Made by a program: the position numbers and the translations under genes
Shown: piece by piece, positions 8,901 through 17,944 of the stretch
How positions within the stretch are numbered: the stretch's first letter is position 1
How the letters are laid out: each line of letters opens with the position of its first letter
Assembly (NCBI RefSeq): GCF_040685555.1
Contig: NZ_JBFBIK010000003.1
Span: 62,001 to 126,000 of the forward strand
Length of the DNA stretch: 64,000 nt
Origin: Sphaerisporangium sp040685555
GTDB lineage: Bacteria; Actinomycetota; Actinomycetes; Streptosporangiales; Streptosporangiaceae
Direction of reading: 5' to 3'
The notes under the pieces: generated by a model
The model's input: only the letters and a program-made list of their open reading frames with translations
Database searches by the model: none
What the model was told of the DNA's origin: nothing

Positions 8901-11900
8901 ATGAAGGGTACCCCGACGATGGGGGCCAGTTCGGAGCGGTCCTATACCGAGTCTGAGCTCCGGCCTCTCCTGGAGACGCTCATCACGTGGCGTGACGGCG
9001 ACTTCCGGCGAAGGGTGCCCCATGCCCCACCGGGCATTCTCAGCGAGGTCCGCCTGCTGGTCAACGAGGTGGCCGACCGCCGTGAGCACCTCGCGAACGA
9101 GTTGCTGCGCGTACGCCGTGAAGTGGTCAAGGAGGGGCGCTTCGGCGTCCGCCTGACGCCGGGGCCCGGCGTGGGCTCCTGGGCCGAAAGCGTCGACTCC
9201 GTGAATGCGCTGATCGACGCCCTCGTCGGCCCGGTCAGCAGCGCGGCGGACGTCCTTGACGCGGTCGCCCAGGGCGATCTGTCGCGCCGCATCGACATGG
9301 ACCGCACCTCACGCGGAGAGGTCCGGCGGCTCGGCAAGGCCATCAACGGCATGGTCGACCAGCTCTCCCTCTTCAGCTCCGAGGTCACAAGGGTCGCACG
9401 CGAGGTCGGGTCCGAAGGCCAGCTCGGCGGACGGGCCAACCTCCGGGGCATGTCCGGAAGCTGGCGCGACCTCACCGAGGCCGTGAACACCATGTCCAGC
9501 CGGGTGTCCGCCCAGGTCCGCGACATCGCCGTGGTCACCACCGCCGTGGCGCGGGGCGACCTCAGCCGCAAGGTCACGGTCGACGCGGTCGGCGAGATGC
9601 TGGAGCTCAAGAACACCGTCAACACCATGGTCGACCAGCTCTCGGCCTTCGCCGAGGAGGTCACCCGCGTCGCCCGCGAGGTCGGCACCGAGGGCGAGCT
9701 GGGCGGTCAGGCCCGCGTGCGGGGCGTGTCGGGCGTCTGGAAGGACCTCACCGACAACGTCAACGTCATGGCGAGCAACCTCACGAGCCAGGTGCGCAAC
9801 ATCGCCACCGTGGCGACGGCCGTCGCGCAGGGCGATCTCTCCAAGAAGATCACCGCCGACGCCAGAGGCGAGATCCTCCAGCTCAAAGAGACCCTCAACA
9901 CGATGGTCGACCAGCTCTCGCTCTTCGCCGACGAGGTCACCCGCGTGGCCCGCGAGGTCGGCACCGAGGGCCAGCTGGGCGGCCGAGCCGAGGTGAAGGG
10001 CGTGTCGGGCGTCTGGAAGGACCTCACCGACAACGTCAACTCCATGGCCAACAACCTCACCTACCAGGTGCGCAACATCGCCCAGGTGACCAAGGCCGTG
10101 GCCGGCGGCGACCTGTCGAAGAAGATCGACGTCGACGCCCAGGGCGAGATCCTCGAGCTGAAGTCCACGATCAACACCATGGTCGACCAGCTCTCGTCGG
10201 TCGCCTCCGAGGTGAGCCGCGTGGCCCGCGAGGTGGGCTCGGAGGGCCAGCTCGGCGGCCAGGCGCAGGTGCGCGGCGTGTCGGGCGTCTGGAAGGACCT
10301 CACCGACAACGTCAACTTCATGGCGAACAACCTGACCTCCCAGGTCCGGCAGATCGCGGCCGTGTCCACCGCGGTCGTCCAGGGCAACCTGTCCCGCAAG
10401 ATCACCGTGGACGCTCAGGGCGAGATCCTGCAGCTCAAGGACACGGTGAACACCATGGTCGACCAGCTCTCGCTGTTCGCCGACGAGGTCACCCGCGTCG
10501 CCCGCGAGGTCGGCACCATGGGCCAGCTCGGCGGCCAGGCCAGGGTCCGCGGGGTGTCGGGCGTCTGGAAGGACCTCACCGACAACGTCAACCTGATGGC
10601 CACCAACCTGACCTACCAGGTCCGCAACATCGGCGAGGTCACCACGGCGGTCGCCAGGGGCGACCTGTCCCGCAAGATCGACGTCGACGCCCAGGGCGAG
10701 ATCCTCGTCCTGAAGACCACCATCAACCGCATGGTCGACCAGCTGTCCTCGTTCGCCTCCGAGGTCACCCGCGTCGCCCGCGAGGTCGCCTCCGAAGGGC
10801 AGCTCGGCGGCCAGGCTCGCGTGGAGGGCGTCGAGGGCACCTGGAAGCGGCTGACCGAGAGCGTGAACGAGCTGGCCAGCAACCTCACCACCCAGGTGCG
10901 CGCCATCGCCGAGGTCACCAGCGCGGTCGCCCGGGGCGACCTGACCCGCTCGATCACCGTCGACGCGCAGGGCGAGCTGGCCGACCTGAAGGACAACATC
11001 AACACGATGGTGTCCAACCTGGTCGGCACCACCAAGGCCAACCAGGAGCAAGACTGGCTCAAGAGCAACCTGGCCCGCGTCTCCCGCCTCATGCAGGGCC
11101 ACCGCGACCTCATGGAGGTCGCCAAGCTCATCATGATCGAGCTCACGCCGCTGGTGTCCGCGCGCTACGGGGCCTTCTACATGGTCCCGAGCCCGCACGA
11201 CAACGAGCTGCGGCTGATCGCCGGATACGGCGTGCGGCCCGGCCGCAACCCCCGGCAGAGCTTCGCCTTCGGGCAGGGCATCGTGGGGCAGGCGGCGGCA
11301 GAGGGCCGGCCGATCGTGCTCGAGGACGTCCCCGCCGACTACCTCACCATCGACTCGGGGCTGAGCCGGTCCACCCCGGCGCAGATCGTGGTCCTGCCGG
11401 TCCTGTTCGAGGACCAGGTGCTCGGCGTGCTCGAGCTGGCCTCGTTCAGCCGCTTCGGCGAGGTCCACCTGGCCTTCCTCAACCAGCTCGTCGAGACCAT
11501 CGGCGTCACGATGAACACCATCATCGCCAACTCCCGCACCGAGGGCCTGCTCATCGAGTCGCAGCGGCTCACCACCGAGCTGCGCGAGCGCTCCGACGAG
11601 CTCCAGCGCCAGCAGGAGGAGCTGCGCAGGTCCAACGCCGAGCTGGAGGACAAGGCCGCGCTGCTCGCCAAGCAGAACCGCGCCATCGAGATCCAGAACT
11701 TCCAGATCGAGCAGGCCCGCCGCACCCTGGAGGAGCGCGCCGAGCAGCTCGCGGTCTCCTCGCGCTACAAGTCCGAGTTCCTGGCCAACATGTCCCACGA
11801 GCTGCGCACCCCGCTGAACAGCCTCCTGGTGCTGGCCAAGCTCCTGACCGAGAACAGCGACGGCAACCTCACCTCCCAGCAGGTGGAGTTCGCCAGGACC

Positions 11901-13088
11901 ATCTACGGGGCCGGTTCGGCGCTGCTACAGCTGATCAACGACATGCTCGACCTGTCCAAGGTCGAGGCGGGCCGCATGGACATCTACCCGCAGCAGCTCT
12001 CGCTGCCCAAGCTGGTCGATTACGTCGAGGCCACCTTCACCCCGCTCGCCCAGGACAAGGGCCTGTCCTTCACCGTCGAGGTCAGCCCCTCGGTGCCCGA
12101 GGAGCTCCGTACGGACGAGCAGCGCCTCCAGCAGGTTCTGCGCAACCTTCTGTCCAACGCCGTCAAGTTCACGCCGAAGGGCGAGGTGCGGCTGAACATC
12201 ACCCGCGCGGCGGGCGACGTGCCGTACATCGACGAGACGCTCCAGGACAGCGACGACATCCTGTCGTTCGAGGTGGTGGACACCGGCATCGGCATCGCGC
12301 CCGAGAAGCTCGATGTGATCTTCGAGGCGTTCCGCCAGGCCGACGGCACGACCAGCCGCAAGTACGGCGGCACCGGTCTCGGCCTGTCGATCTGCCGCGA
12401 GATCGCCAGGCTGCTCGGCGGGGAGATCCACGCCAAGAGCGAGCCAGGGCACGGCAGCACGTTCACGCTCCACCTGCCGATCAGCTACGCCGGGCCGCTC
12501 GCGGGCGGGGACGGCGGGGCGGCGGTCTCGCTGCCCGGCGTCCACCCTGGGCGGGTTCTCCAGCTCGACTCCTCCGACGTGCTGCCCGAGCTGCCGCTGA
12601 ACGACGATCTGCAGATGCCTCAGCTACCGCAGGCCGGCGAAAGTCAGACCTGGCAGGGCGACGATCCGCTGAACGGTGCGAAGATCCTCATTGTGGACGA
12701 CGACATCCGGAACGTCTTCGCGCTCACGAGCGTGCTCGAAAGGCACGGCTCGACCGTGGTCTACGCGGAGAACGGCCGCGAGGGCATCGAGCAGCTCGAG
12801 CGCAACGAGGACGTGGCGCTGGTGCTGATGGACATCATGATGCCCGAGATGGACGGGTGGGCCACGACCTCGGCCATCCGCCACATGCCGCAGTTCGCCG
12901 ACCTGCCGATCATCGCGCTCACCGCCAAGGTGATGCGCGGCGACAGGGAGAAGAGCATCGCCTCCGGCGCCTCCGACTACGTTCCGAAGCCGGTGGACGT
13001 CGATCGCCTGCTCGAACGCCTGCGGGGCTGGCTCACACGCGGGCGGGCCGCGGGTGACGCAAGAGACGCAAGAGAAGGACGCGGTTGA
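8901..13088 (+). CDS. osaA: OsaA-like multi-HAMP hybrid histidine kinase
   Basis: 1395-residue cytoplasmic hybrid kinase with no membrane segments. Order of domains: a short N-terminal region; seven HAMP cores marked by GDLSRK-type motifs alternating with EGQLGG linker modules (about residues 115-710); a GAF domain (about 730-870); a coiled coil rich in E, R and Q (about 885-960); HisKA with the phospho-acceptor His966 in MSHELRTPL; HATPase with the N-box LLSNAVKF, DTGIGIA and GTGLGLSI; and a receiver domain with Asp1311 in LVLMDIMMPEMDG. This is the architecture of S. coelicolor OsaA, needed for osmoadaptation. Start at ATG 8901 is chosen for its strong AAGGAGG site. It overlaps osaB by one base. 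Confidence 0.85.
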   Translation: MKGTPTMGASSERSYTESELRPLLETLITWRDGDFRRRVPHAPPGILSEVRLLVNEVADRREHLANELLRVRREVVKEGRFGVRLTPGPGVGSWAESVDSVNALIDALVGPVSSAADVLDAVAQGDLSRRIDMDRTSRGEVRRLGKAINGMVDQLSLFSSEVTRVAREVGSEGQLGGRANLRGMSGSWRDLTEAVNTMSSRVSAQVRDIAVVTTAVARGDLSRKVTVDAVGEMLELKNTVNTMVDQLSAFAEEVTRVAREVGTEGELGGQARVRGVSGVWKDLTDNVNVMASNLTSQVRNIATVATAVAQGDLSKKITADARGEILQLKETLNTMVDQLSLFADEVTRVAREVGTEGQLGGRAEVKGVSGVWKDLTDNVNSMANNLTYQVRNIAQVTKAVAGGDLSKKIDVDAQGEILELKSTINTMVDQLSSVASEVSRVAREVGSEGQLGGQAQVRGVSGVWKDLTDNVNFMANNLTSQVRQIAAVSTAVVQGNLSRKITVDAQGEILQLKDTVNTMVDQLSLFADEVTRVAREVGTMGQLGGQARVRGVSGVWKDLTDNVNLMATNLTYQVRNIGEVTTAVARGDLSRKIDVDAQGEILVLKTTINRMVDQLSSFASEVTRVAREVASEGQLGGQARVEGVEGTWKRLTESVNELASNLTTQVRAIAEVTSAVARGDLTRSITVDAQGELADLKDNINTMVSNLVGTTKANQEQDWLKSNLARVSRLMQGHRDLMEVAKLIMIELTPLVSARYGAFYMVPSPHDNELRLIAGYGVRPGRNPRQSFAFGQGIVGQAAAEGRPIVLEDVPADYLTIDSGLSRSTPAQIVVLPVLFEDQVLGVLELASFSRFGEVHLAFLNQLVETIGVTMNTIIANSRTEGLLIESQRLTTELRERSDELQRQQEELRRSNAELEDKAALLAKQNRAIEIQNFQIEQARRTLEERAEQLAVSSRYKSEFLANMSHELRTPLNSLLVLAKLLTENSDGNLTSQQVEFARTIYGAGSALLQLINDMLDLSKVEAGRMDIYPQQLSLPKLVDYVEATFTPLAQDKGLSFTVEVSPSVPEELRTDEQRLQQVLRNLLSNAVKFTPKGEVRLNITRAAGDVPYIDETLQDSDDILSFEVVDTGIGIAPEKLDVIFEAFRQADGTTSRKYGGTGLGLSICREIARLLGGEIHAKSEPGHGSTFTLHLPISYAGPLAGGDGGAAVSLPGVHPGRVLQLDSSDVLPELPLNDDLQMPQLPQAGESQTWQGDDPLNGAKILIVDDDIRNVFALTSVLERHGSTVVYAENGREGIEQLERNEDVALVLMDIMMPEMDGWATTSAIRHMPQFADLPIIALTAKVMRGDREKSIASGASDYVPKPVDVDRLLERLRGWLTRGRAAGDARDAREGRG
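9250..11030 (+). repeat. Tandem ~276-bp HAMP-encoding repeats inside osaA
   Basis: The string encoding MVDQLS recurs at close to 276-bp (92-codon) spacing from about 9350 to 10730. Each unit encodes one HAMP core plus a linker with REVGTEGQLGG and GVSGVWKDLTDNVN. Units 2-6 are nearly identical at protein level; the first and last diverged. This is an intragenic duplication array, comparable to the poly-HAMP arrays of class III hybrid kinases such as fungal Nik1/Os-1. Confidence 0.9.
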
Positions 13089-13714
13089 TGCCGGACAGAG
13101 CGAAAATCCTCCTGGTCGACGACCGAGAGGAGAACCTCATCGCTTTGGAGGCCATTCTCAGCTCCCTGGACGTGGTCGCCGTGCGGGCGCGGTCCGGGGA
13201 GGAGGCCCTCAAGGCGCTCCTCAGCATCGAGTTCGCGCTCATCCTGCTCGACGTGCGGATGCCCGGCATGGACGGTTTCGAGACGGCGGCGCACATCAAG
13301 CGGCGCGAGCGCACCCGCAACATCCCGATCATCTTCCTGACGGTGGTCGACAGCGCGCCCGACTATGCCTTCCGCGGGTACGCGGCGGGCGCGGTCGACT
13401 ACCTGACCAAGCCCTTCGACCCATGGGTGCTCCGGGCCAAGGTCTCGGTGTTCGTCGAGCTCTACAACATGAACCGCAGGCTGGCCGAGCAGGCGTCGCT
13501 GCTGCGCGAGCGTCTGAGCGTCGAGCTCACGGACGGCACGGCGGCCGAGGTGCTGCCCGAGCTGTCCCGGCGGCTGACGGCCGTGGAGGACGAGCTGTCG
13601 CGGGTCGCCGAGCTGGCCGACAAGTCCAACGGCGGCGCGTCCCTGACCGGGCCGCTGAGCGACCTCTCCGAGCGCGTCCTGCACCTGCGCGCCGGCTTCG
13701 ACGCCCTCTCGTGA
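13088..13714 (+). CDS. osaB: OsaB-like response regulator
   Basis: 208 residues. N-terminal receiver domain opening KILLVDDREENLIALE with phospho-acceptor Asp55 in LILLDVRMPGMDGF, the conserved Thr in FLTVVD and the Lys in YLTKPFDP. The C-terminal ~80 residues lack a DNA-binding domain and look coiled-coil (AEQASLLRERL... RRLTAVEDELSRVAEL), as in S. coelicolor OsaB, which acts through protein-protein contacts. ATG 13088 overlaps the osaA stop (TGATG), so kinase and regulator are translationally coupled; a TTG at 13085 would add only one residue. Confidence 0.85.
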   Translation: MPDRAKILLVDDREENLIALEAILSSLDVVAVRARSGEEALKALLSIEFALILLDVRMPGMDGFETAAHIKRRERTRNIPIIFLTVVDSAPDYAFRGYAAGAVDYLTKPFDPWVLRAKVSVFVELYNMNRRLAEQASLLRERLSVELTDGTAAEVLPELSRRLTAVEDELSRVAELADKSNGGASLTGPLSDLSERVLHLRAGFDALS

Positions 13715-13723
13715 GGGCCGGGG

Positions 13724-15370
13724 TCAGGCGCTGTCGGCGGTGAGCTTGGACACCAGGGTCTCCAGCTCCACGACGCCCGCCGCCACGGCCGTGTACAGGT
13801 CGTCCAGCTCGCGGTAGCCCAGGCGCCCGGCGACGCTGCCGGACACCCCCCGGGACTCCAGGTCGAGAAGCTCCATGCCGGTCGCGGCGACGGCCTCGGC
13901 CACCATGCGCCGCCCGGTGGCCGCAGCGGCGTCGGCGCGCTGGGTGGCGAGGTGCCGGCGGATCAGCAGCCTGGCCGTGGGCGTGGTCGCGGCGTCGAGC
14001 CCCTCGGCCGAGGGGCGGGCCGTCTCGGCGGTGAGGATGTGCACCACCGCGCCGTTGTCCAGCCGCGCGTGCAACGGCGCGAGCTTGCCGTTGACCAGTG
14101 CCCCGATGGCATGGTTGCCGATCTCGGGGCCGAGGGCGTAGGCGAAGTCGATCGGGGTCGCGCCGGGAGGCAGCGGGATCACCTCGCCCTCGGTGGTGAA
14201 CGCGGCGATGAGGTCGGGACGAAGGTCGCCGCGCAGCGACTCCAGGAAGTCGGCGGAGGACGCGTCGTTCTGCCAGGCCAGCAGGCGGCGCAGCCACTCA
14301 AGGTCGATGCGCCCTGCCACGTCCGCGCGCTGCCCCCGCGCGACGTCGTGGATGTGGGCGGCGAGCCCGCGCTCGGCCAGGCGGTGCATCTGCCTGGTGC
14401 GGATGATGACGTCCATGACCTTGCCGCCGTCGGCGATCACCCGCGTGTGCAGGGCGCGGTAGAGGTTGAACCTCGGCAGCGAGATGAAGTCCTTGAGCCT
14501 CCCGGGCACCGGGCTCATGCTCGTGTGGACGGCTCCGAGCGCGATGTAGCAGTCGCGGTCCTCCCCGTCGACGAGCACGAGCAGCCGGAACAGGTCGGCG
14601 GGCTGGAGCGTGTCGAGGTGGTGGCCCACATCGAGGTGGACGGCCCAGAGGTGCCGGCGGTGAAGCATCACCTCACCCGACAGCCGTTGTTCCTTCAGCG
14701 AGGCCCTCAGGCGCCGCACCGCGGGCTCCAGGAGCAGCCGCCCCTCGGCCTCCCGCGCGGCCATCGCCGCGGCGATGGCCGTGTGGGCCTCCGGCTGTAA
14801 CACCGAGAAGCAGAGGTCGTCCATCTCGCGCTTGAGCTCGTACATGCCGAGCCGCTCGGCGAAAGGGATCAGGAGCTCCTGGGACTGGCGGGCGATGCGC
14901 TGCTGCTTGTGCGCGGGCTGGAAGCCGAGCGTGCGCAGGTTGTGCAGCCTGTCGGCGAGCTTGATGAGCAGCACCCGCAGGTCGGCGGCGGCGGCCAGGA
15001 CCATCTTGCGGAACGTCTCCGCCTCCGCGCGCTCACCCCACTTGGAGCCGTCGAGCTTGGTCACCCCGTCGACCAGGACGGCGATCTCGTCGCCGAAGTC
15101 CGACCTCAGCTCGTCGAGCGTGTAGGAGGTGTCCTCGATCGTGTCGTGCAGGAGCGCCGCCTGGAGCGTCGCGGTGTCCATGCCGAGCTCGGCCAGGATG
15201 AGCGTGACCTCGATCGGATGGATGATGTAGGGCTCGCCCGACTTGCGCGACTGGCCGCGGTGGGCCAGCTCGGCGGCCTCGTACGCCCGGCGCACGGGCC
15301 CGAGCTTGGCCTTCGGATAGCCGGCCCGGTGGGCGCGGAGAACCGGCTCAAGGTCTGAACGCGCCCGCAT
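13724..15370 (-). CDS. Rel/SpoT-like (p)ppGpp hydrolase with degenerate synthetase domain
   Basis: 548 residues, shorter than canonical Rel (~720-850). The HD hydrolase half is intact: H51 in YIIHPIEV, H75-D76 in HDTIED, D140 in KLADRLHNLRTL. The synthetase half keeps DCYIALG, PVPGRLKDFIS, NLYRALHT and IRTRQMH, but the G-loop RxKxxxS motif is absent and the catalytic Glu of the EVQIRT motif is Asp (DVIIRT). A TGS domain follows (about 395-450); no ACT domain is seen. It is therefore probably a (p)ppGpp hydrolase or a regulatory paralogue in the manner of the second actinomycete homologue RshA. It lies nine bases from the end of convergent osaB. Confidence 0.8.
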   Translation of the reverse strand: MRARSDLEPVLRAHRAGYPKAKLGPVRRAYEAAELAHRGQSRKSGEPYIIHPIEVTLILAELGMDTATLQAALLHDTIEDTSYTLDELRSDFGDEIAVLVDGVTKLDGSKWGERAEAETFRKMVLAAAADLRVLLIKLADRLHNLRTLGFQPAHKQQRIARQSQELLIPFAERLGMYELKREMDDLCFSVLQPEAHTAIAAAMAAREAEGRLLLEPAVRRLRASLKEQRLSGEVMLHRRHLWAVHLDVGHHLDTLQPADLFRLLVLVDGEDRDCYIALGAVHTSMSPVPGRLKDFISLPRFNLYRALHTRVIADGGKVMDVIIRTRQMHRLAERGLAAHIHDVARGQRADVAGRIDLEWLRRLLAWQNDASSADFLESLRGDLRPDLIAAFTTEGEVIPLPPGATPIDFAYALGPEIGNHAIGALVNGKLAPLHARLDNGAVVHILTAETARPSAEGLDAATTPTARLLIRRHLATQRADAAAATGRRMVAEAVAATGMELLDLESRGVSGSVAGRLGYRELDDLYTAVAAGVVELETLVSKLTADSA

Positions 15371-15379
15371 GGCACAACG

Positions 15380-17173
15380 TTAGCGCCGGGCGCGTTCCAG
15401 GGCGTCCCAGAAGCCCCGGCGAAGCGCGTGGCGTACCTCGTCGTGCAGGAGGAAGTCGATCGGGAGCGACGAACCCTGGAGCAACCGCGCCTCGAGATCG
15501 GACGGCATGCGCGGCTTTCTGGCGAGCACGGCCTCCAGCCAGAGGGCCGGGGCGTCCCTGGCGACCGACTCGCCGAAGTCGTGCCCCTCCTTGTGGGCGG
15601 CCTTCACCGCGTCGGCCAGGGTCGTGGTGCCCGGCGTGGTGTGCGAGGGAACGGGAGCCGGTTGCGGGCCTGTGTAGGGCCCCAGTTGGGGGCCGGGATA
15701 CGTCGGGGGCGTGCCGGAGGAGCCCATGTTGTACTGGCTGGGCACGGCCGGTGGCTGTGGTGGGACGGGCGCCGCCATGGGCGGGGAGGGCGGTGCCTGG
15801 GGAGGCGGCTGCGGCGGGGGCTGGGAGGGCTGCTGCGGCTCGGCGGCGTAGCTGGAGTAGGCGGCGGGCAGCGCCGGCTGGGAGGGGCGCGGCGGGCTTG
15901 GCGGCGGGGAACCGGCGCCGTGGGATCCCGTGCCGCGGGTGCCCGACCCATGCGAACCGGGCCCGTAGGAGCTCACTCCCCCCTGAGAACTCACTCCCTG
16001 AGAACTCACTCCCTGAGAGCTCGACCCCTGAGAGCCGTGGGAGCCCGAATGGGACCCCGACCCGTACGAGCCGGACCCATGCGAACCGGTGCCGGAGCCT
16101 TGGGAGCTCGCGCCCGAGCCCTGTGAGCCGTGCGAGCCGATGGCGGTCCAGGAGCCGGTGGCAGGGGCGCTCGGCTCCAGCGGGCCGGACCCGTGGGCGC
16201 CGGACCCCTGCGCGGCCTGCGGTGGTGACTCCTCCTCGGGGGAGGACGACCCGTGGGAGCCCTGCTCGAAGGACGCGGACCCCGTGGAGCCGGCCCCCTG
16301 AGAGAGCCCGTGGGAACCAGACCCGTGGGAACCCGAGCTGTGGGAGCCGGTGCCGAAGGCGCCGGACCCGTGGGAGGACGACCCGTGGGAACCGGACCCG
16401 TGGGAGGACGATCCGTGGGAGGACGATCCGTGGGAGCCCGACCCGTGGGAGGACGACCCGTGGGAGGACGACCCGTGGGAGGACGAGGACGCCGGGGAGC
16501 CGGCCTGCGTGGAACCGGAGGAGGAAGGCTGGTGGCCGTTGCTCTGGGCGTGCCCGTTGTCCCTGGGCCGGCCGTTGCTCACCGGCTGCGGGAGATGCTG
16601 CCCGTTGCCGGACATGTCTGCGCCGCCCGTGACGTTGCCGGTCACCAGGTTGACGTACGGCCGCAGGTGGCCGCTGCCGATCTCGATCAGGTCGTCGCAC
16701 TCCTGCTGGAGGGTGCGGGACACCGCCCAGCTCCCGTCGGCCGCGATGTGGATGACGGTGACCCGGATGCCGAGATCCTGGGCGTCGCTCACCACCTGGG
16801 CGAGATCCTCGTCGCCGCTCACCACCACGGCGTCGCAGATGGCGTTGTTGCGGGCCAGGGTCATCAGGTCGCGGTGGACCTGGGCGTCCACGCCTTCCCT
16901 GCGGCCGGGCCTGATGCGCGCCAGGCGGAGCTTGAGGCCGGGAATGTCGGCCAGCGCGTCGTGCTCGGGGGTGCGCCTGCCCTCGACGGTGGCCTCGTAC
17001 CAGTAGCAGCGAAGGAGCGGGAGGTCGGTGCGCTCCCGCGAGAGGGTGGAGAGAAGTTGCAGCAGGCCGGGGTAGTCCCAGGCGACGGCCTCGCGATGGC
17101 GGGTCCCATGCACGGCCATCGCGCCGTCCGCCAGCAGATAGCCAGCGTCCACGAACAGCGCGCAGCGATCCAC
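15380..17173 (-). CDS. NYN-domain (PIN-like) nuclease with Ser-His-Gly-rich tail
   Basis: 597 residues. Residues 1-~180 are a NYN/LabA-type nuclease domain: LFVDAGYLL at the N-terminus and VVVSGDEDLAQVV supply the acidic metal-binding residues. Residues ~200-430 are an extraordinary low-complexity tract of SHGS, SSHG and GSG units, then a Pro-rich linker to ~510. The last ~80 residues (starting near LADAVKAAHKEGHDFGESVA) are an ordered, conserved-looking domain. Starts at a GTG, 9 bp from the downstream Rel-like gene on the same strand, so the two probably form an operon. The tail might drive condensation or surface/RNA contacts; this is speculative. Confidence 0.75.
   Translation of the reverse strand: MDRCALFVDAGYLLADGAMAVHGTRHREAVAWDYPGLLQLLSTLSRERTDLPLLRCYWYEATVEGRRTPEHDALADIPGLKLRLARIRPGRREGVDAQVHRDLMTLARNNAICDAVVVSGDEDLAQVVSDAQDLGIRVTVIHIAADGSWAVSRTLQQECDDLIEIGSGHLRPYVNLVTGNVTGGADMSGNGQHLPQPVSNGRPRDNGHAQSNGHQPSSSGSTQAGSPASSSSHGSSSHGSSSHGSGSHGSSSHGSSSHGSGSHGSSSHGSGAFGTGSHSSGSHGSGSHGLSQGAGSTGSASFEQGSHGSSSPEEESPPQAAQGSGAHGSGPLEPSAPATGSWTAIGSHGSQGSGASSQGSGTGSHGSGSYGSGSHSGSHGSQGSSSQGVSSQGVSSQGGVSSYGPGSHGSGTRGTGSHGAGSPPPSPPRPSQPALPAAYSSYAAEPQQPSQPPPQPPPQAPPSPPMAAPVPPQPPAVPSQYNMGSSGTPPTYPGPQLGPYTGPQPAPVPSHTTPGTTTLADAVKAAHKEGHDFGESVARDAPALWLEAVLARKPRMPSDLEARLLQGSSLPIDFLLHDEVRHALRRGFWDALERARR
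15960..16500 (-). repeat. Short tandem repeats encoding the Ser-His-Gly tract
   Basis: On the + strand this is a run of CCGTGGGAGGACGA and CCGTGGGAACCGGA 12/15-bp units (about 16360-16500) and CTGAGAACTCACTCC 15-bp units (about 15983-16015). All are whole-codon repeats that keep the NYN gene open, so copy number can vary without frameshift. Confidence 0.85.
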
Positions 17174-17407
17174 GCGACACCGCCCTTTCCTACATGGCCC
17201 AAGCCCGGTGGCAGCCGAAGCCCGGCCCTATCTCAGGGTAATGAAGCCACTGATCGTGCGAGGGTGAATCCCGGCGATTCGGCCCGCGCCTGACCATATC
17301 TAGGAACGTTCACGCGAACCGTACCAGTTTGTCCCCTATAACCGACCTGCGGTGATAAACGAGTAGCCCAGCGGTCCATCCGAATCCCCCCTCTCTAGGC
17401 TGGCCCC

Positions 17408-17944
17408 ATGAGCGACCGTGCGAATCTGCTGGACGAGATCAAGAACAAGGGGGTGGTGCACGGCCGGGTCGTGCTCTCCTCGGGCCGCGAGGCCGACTGG
17501 TACGTGGACCTGAGGCGGATCACGCTCGACGGCACCGCCGCCCCGCTGGTCGGCCGGGTGATGCTCGACCTCACCGAGGACCTCGACTACGACGCCGTGG
17601 GCGGGCTGACCCTGGGCGCCGACCCCCTGGCCGCCGCCATGCTTCACGCCGCCTCGGGACGCGGGCGCCATCTGGACGCGTTCGTCGTCCGCAAGGAGGG
17701 CAAGGCCCACGGTCTGCAACGCCGCATCGAGGGGCCCGACGTCACGGGCCGCCGCGTGCTGGCCGTGGAGGACACCTCTACCACGGGCGGGTCGGTGCTC
17801 ACGGCGGTCGAGGCGCTGCGGGAGGCGGGAGCCGAGGTCGTCGGCGTGGCGACGATCGTGGATCGGGGCGCGGCGGCGAAGATCGAGGAGACCGGCCTGC
17901 CCTACCGCACCGCCTACACCCTCACTGACCTGGGCCTCGACTGA
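17408..17944 (+). CDS. pyrE: Orotate phosphoribosyltransferase
   Basis: 178 residues, the usual bacterial PyrE size. Converts orotate and PRPP to orotidine monophosphate in pyrimidine synthesis. The PRPP-binding loop is present as VLAVEDTSTTGGS followed by VLTAVEALREAGAEVVG, and the conserved GGLTLGADPLA and RKEGKAHG segments bracket the catalytic loop. ATG 17408 matches family length. The last 23 bases overlap the convergent membrane-protein gene. A 234-bp gap upstream separates it from the divergent NYN gene and would hold both promoters. Confidence 0.92.
   Translation: MSDRANLLDEIKNKGVVHGRVVLSSGREADWYVDLRRITLDGTAAPLVGRVMLDLTEDLDYDAVGGLTLGADPLAAAMLHAASGRGRHLDAFVVRKEGKAHGLQRRIEGPDVTGRRVLAVEDTSTTGGSVLTAVEALREAGAEVVGVATIVDRGAAAKIEETGLPYRTAYTLTDLGLD

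Noticed and set aside
9250..11030. Regular 276-bp repeats as a CRISPR-like or mobile array
   Set aside because: They are in-frame HAMP-encoding units within one gene, with no spacers and no cas genes.
15960..16500. Short regular repeats as a CRISPR array
   Set aside because: Units are 12-15 bp, whole-codon, without unique spacers, and encode the Ser-His-Gly tract of the NYN protein.
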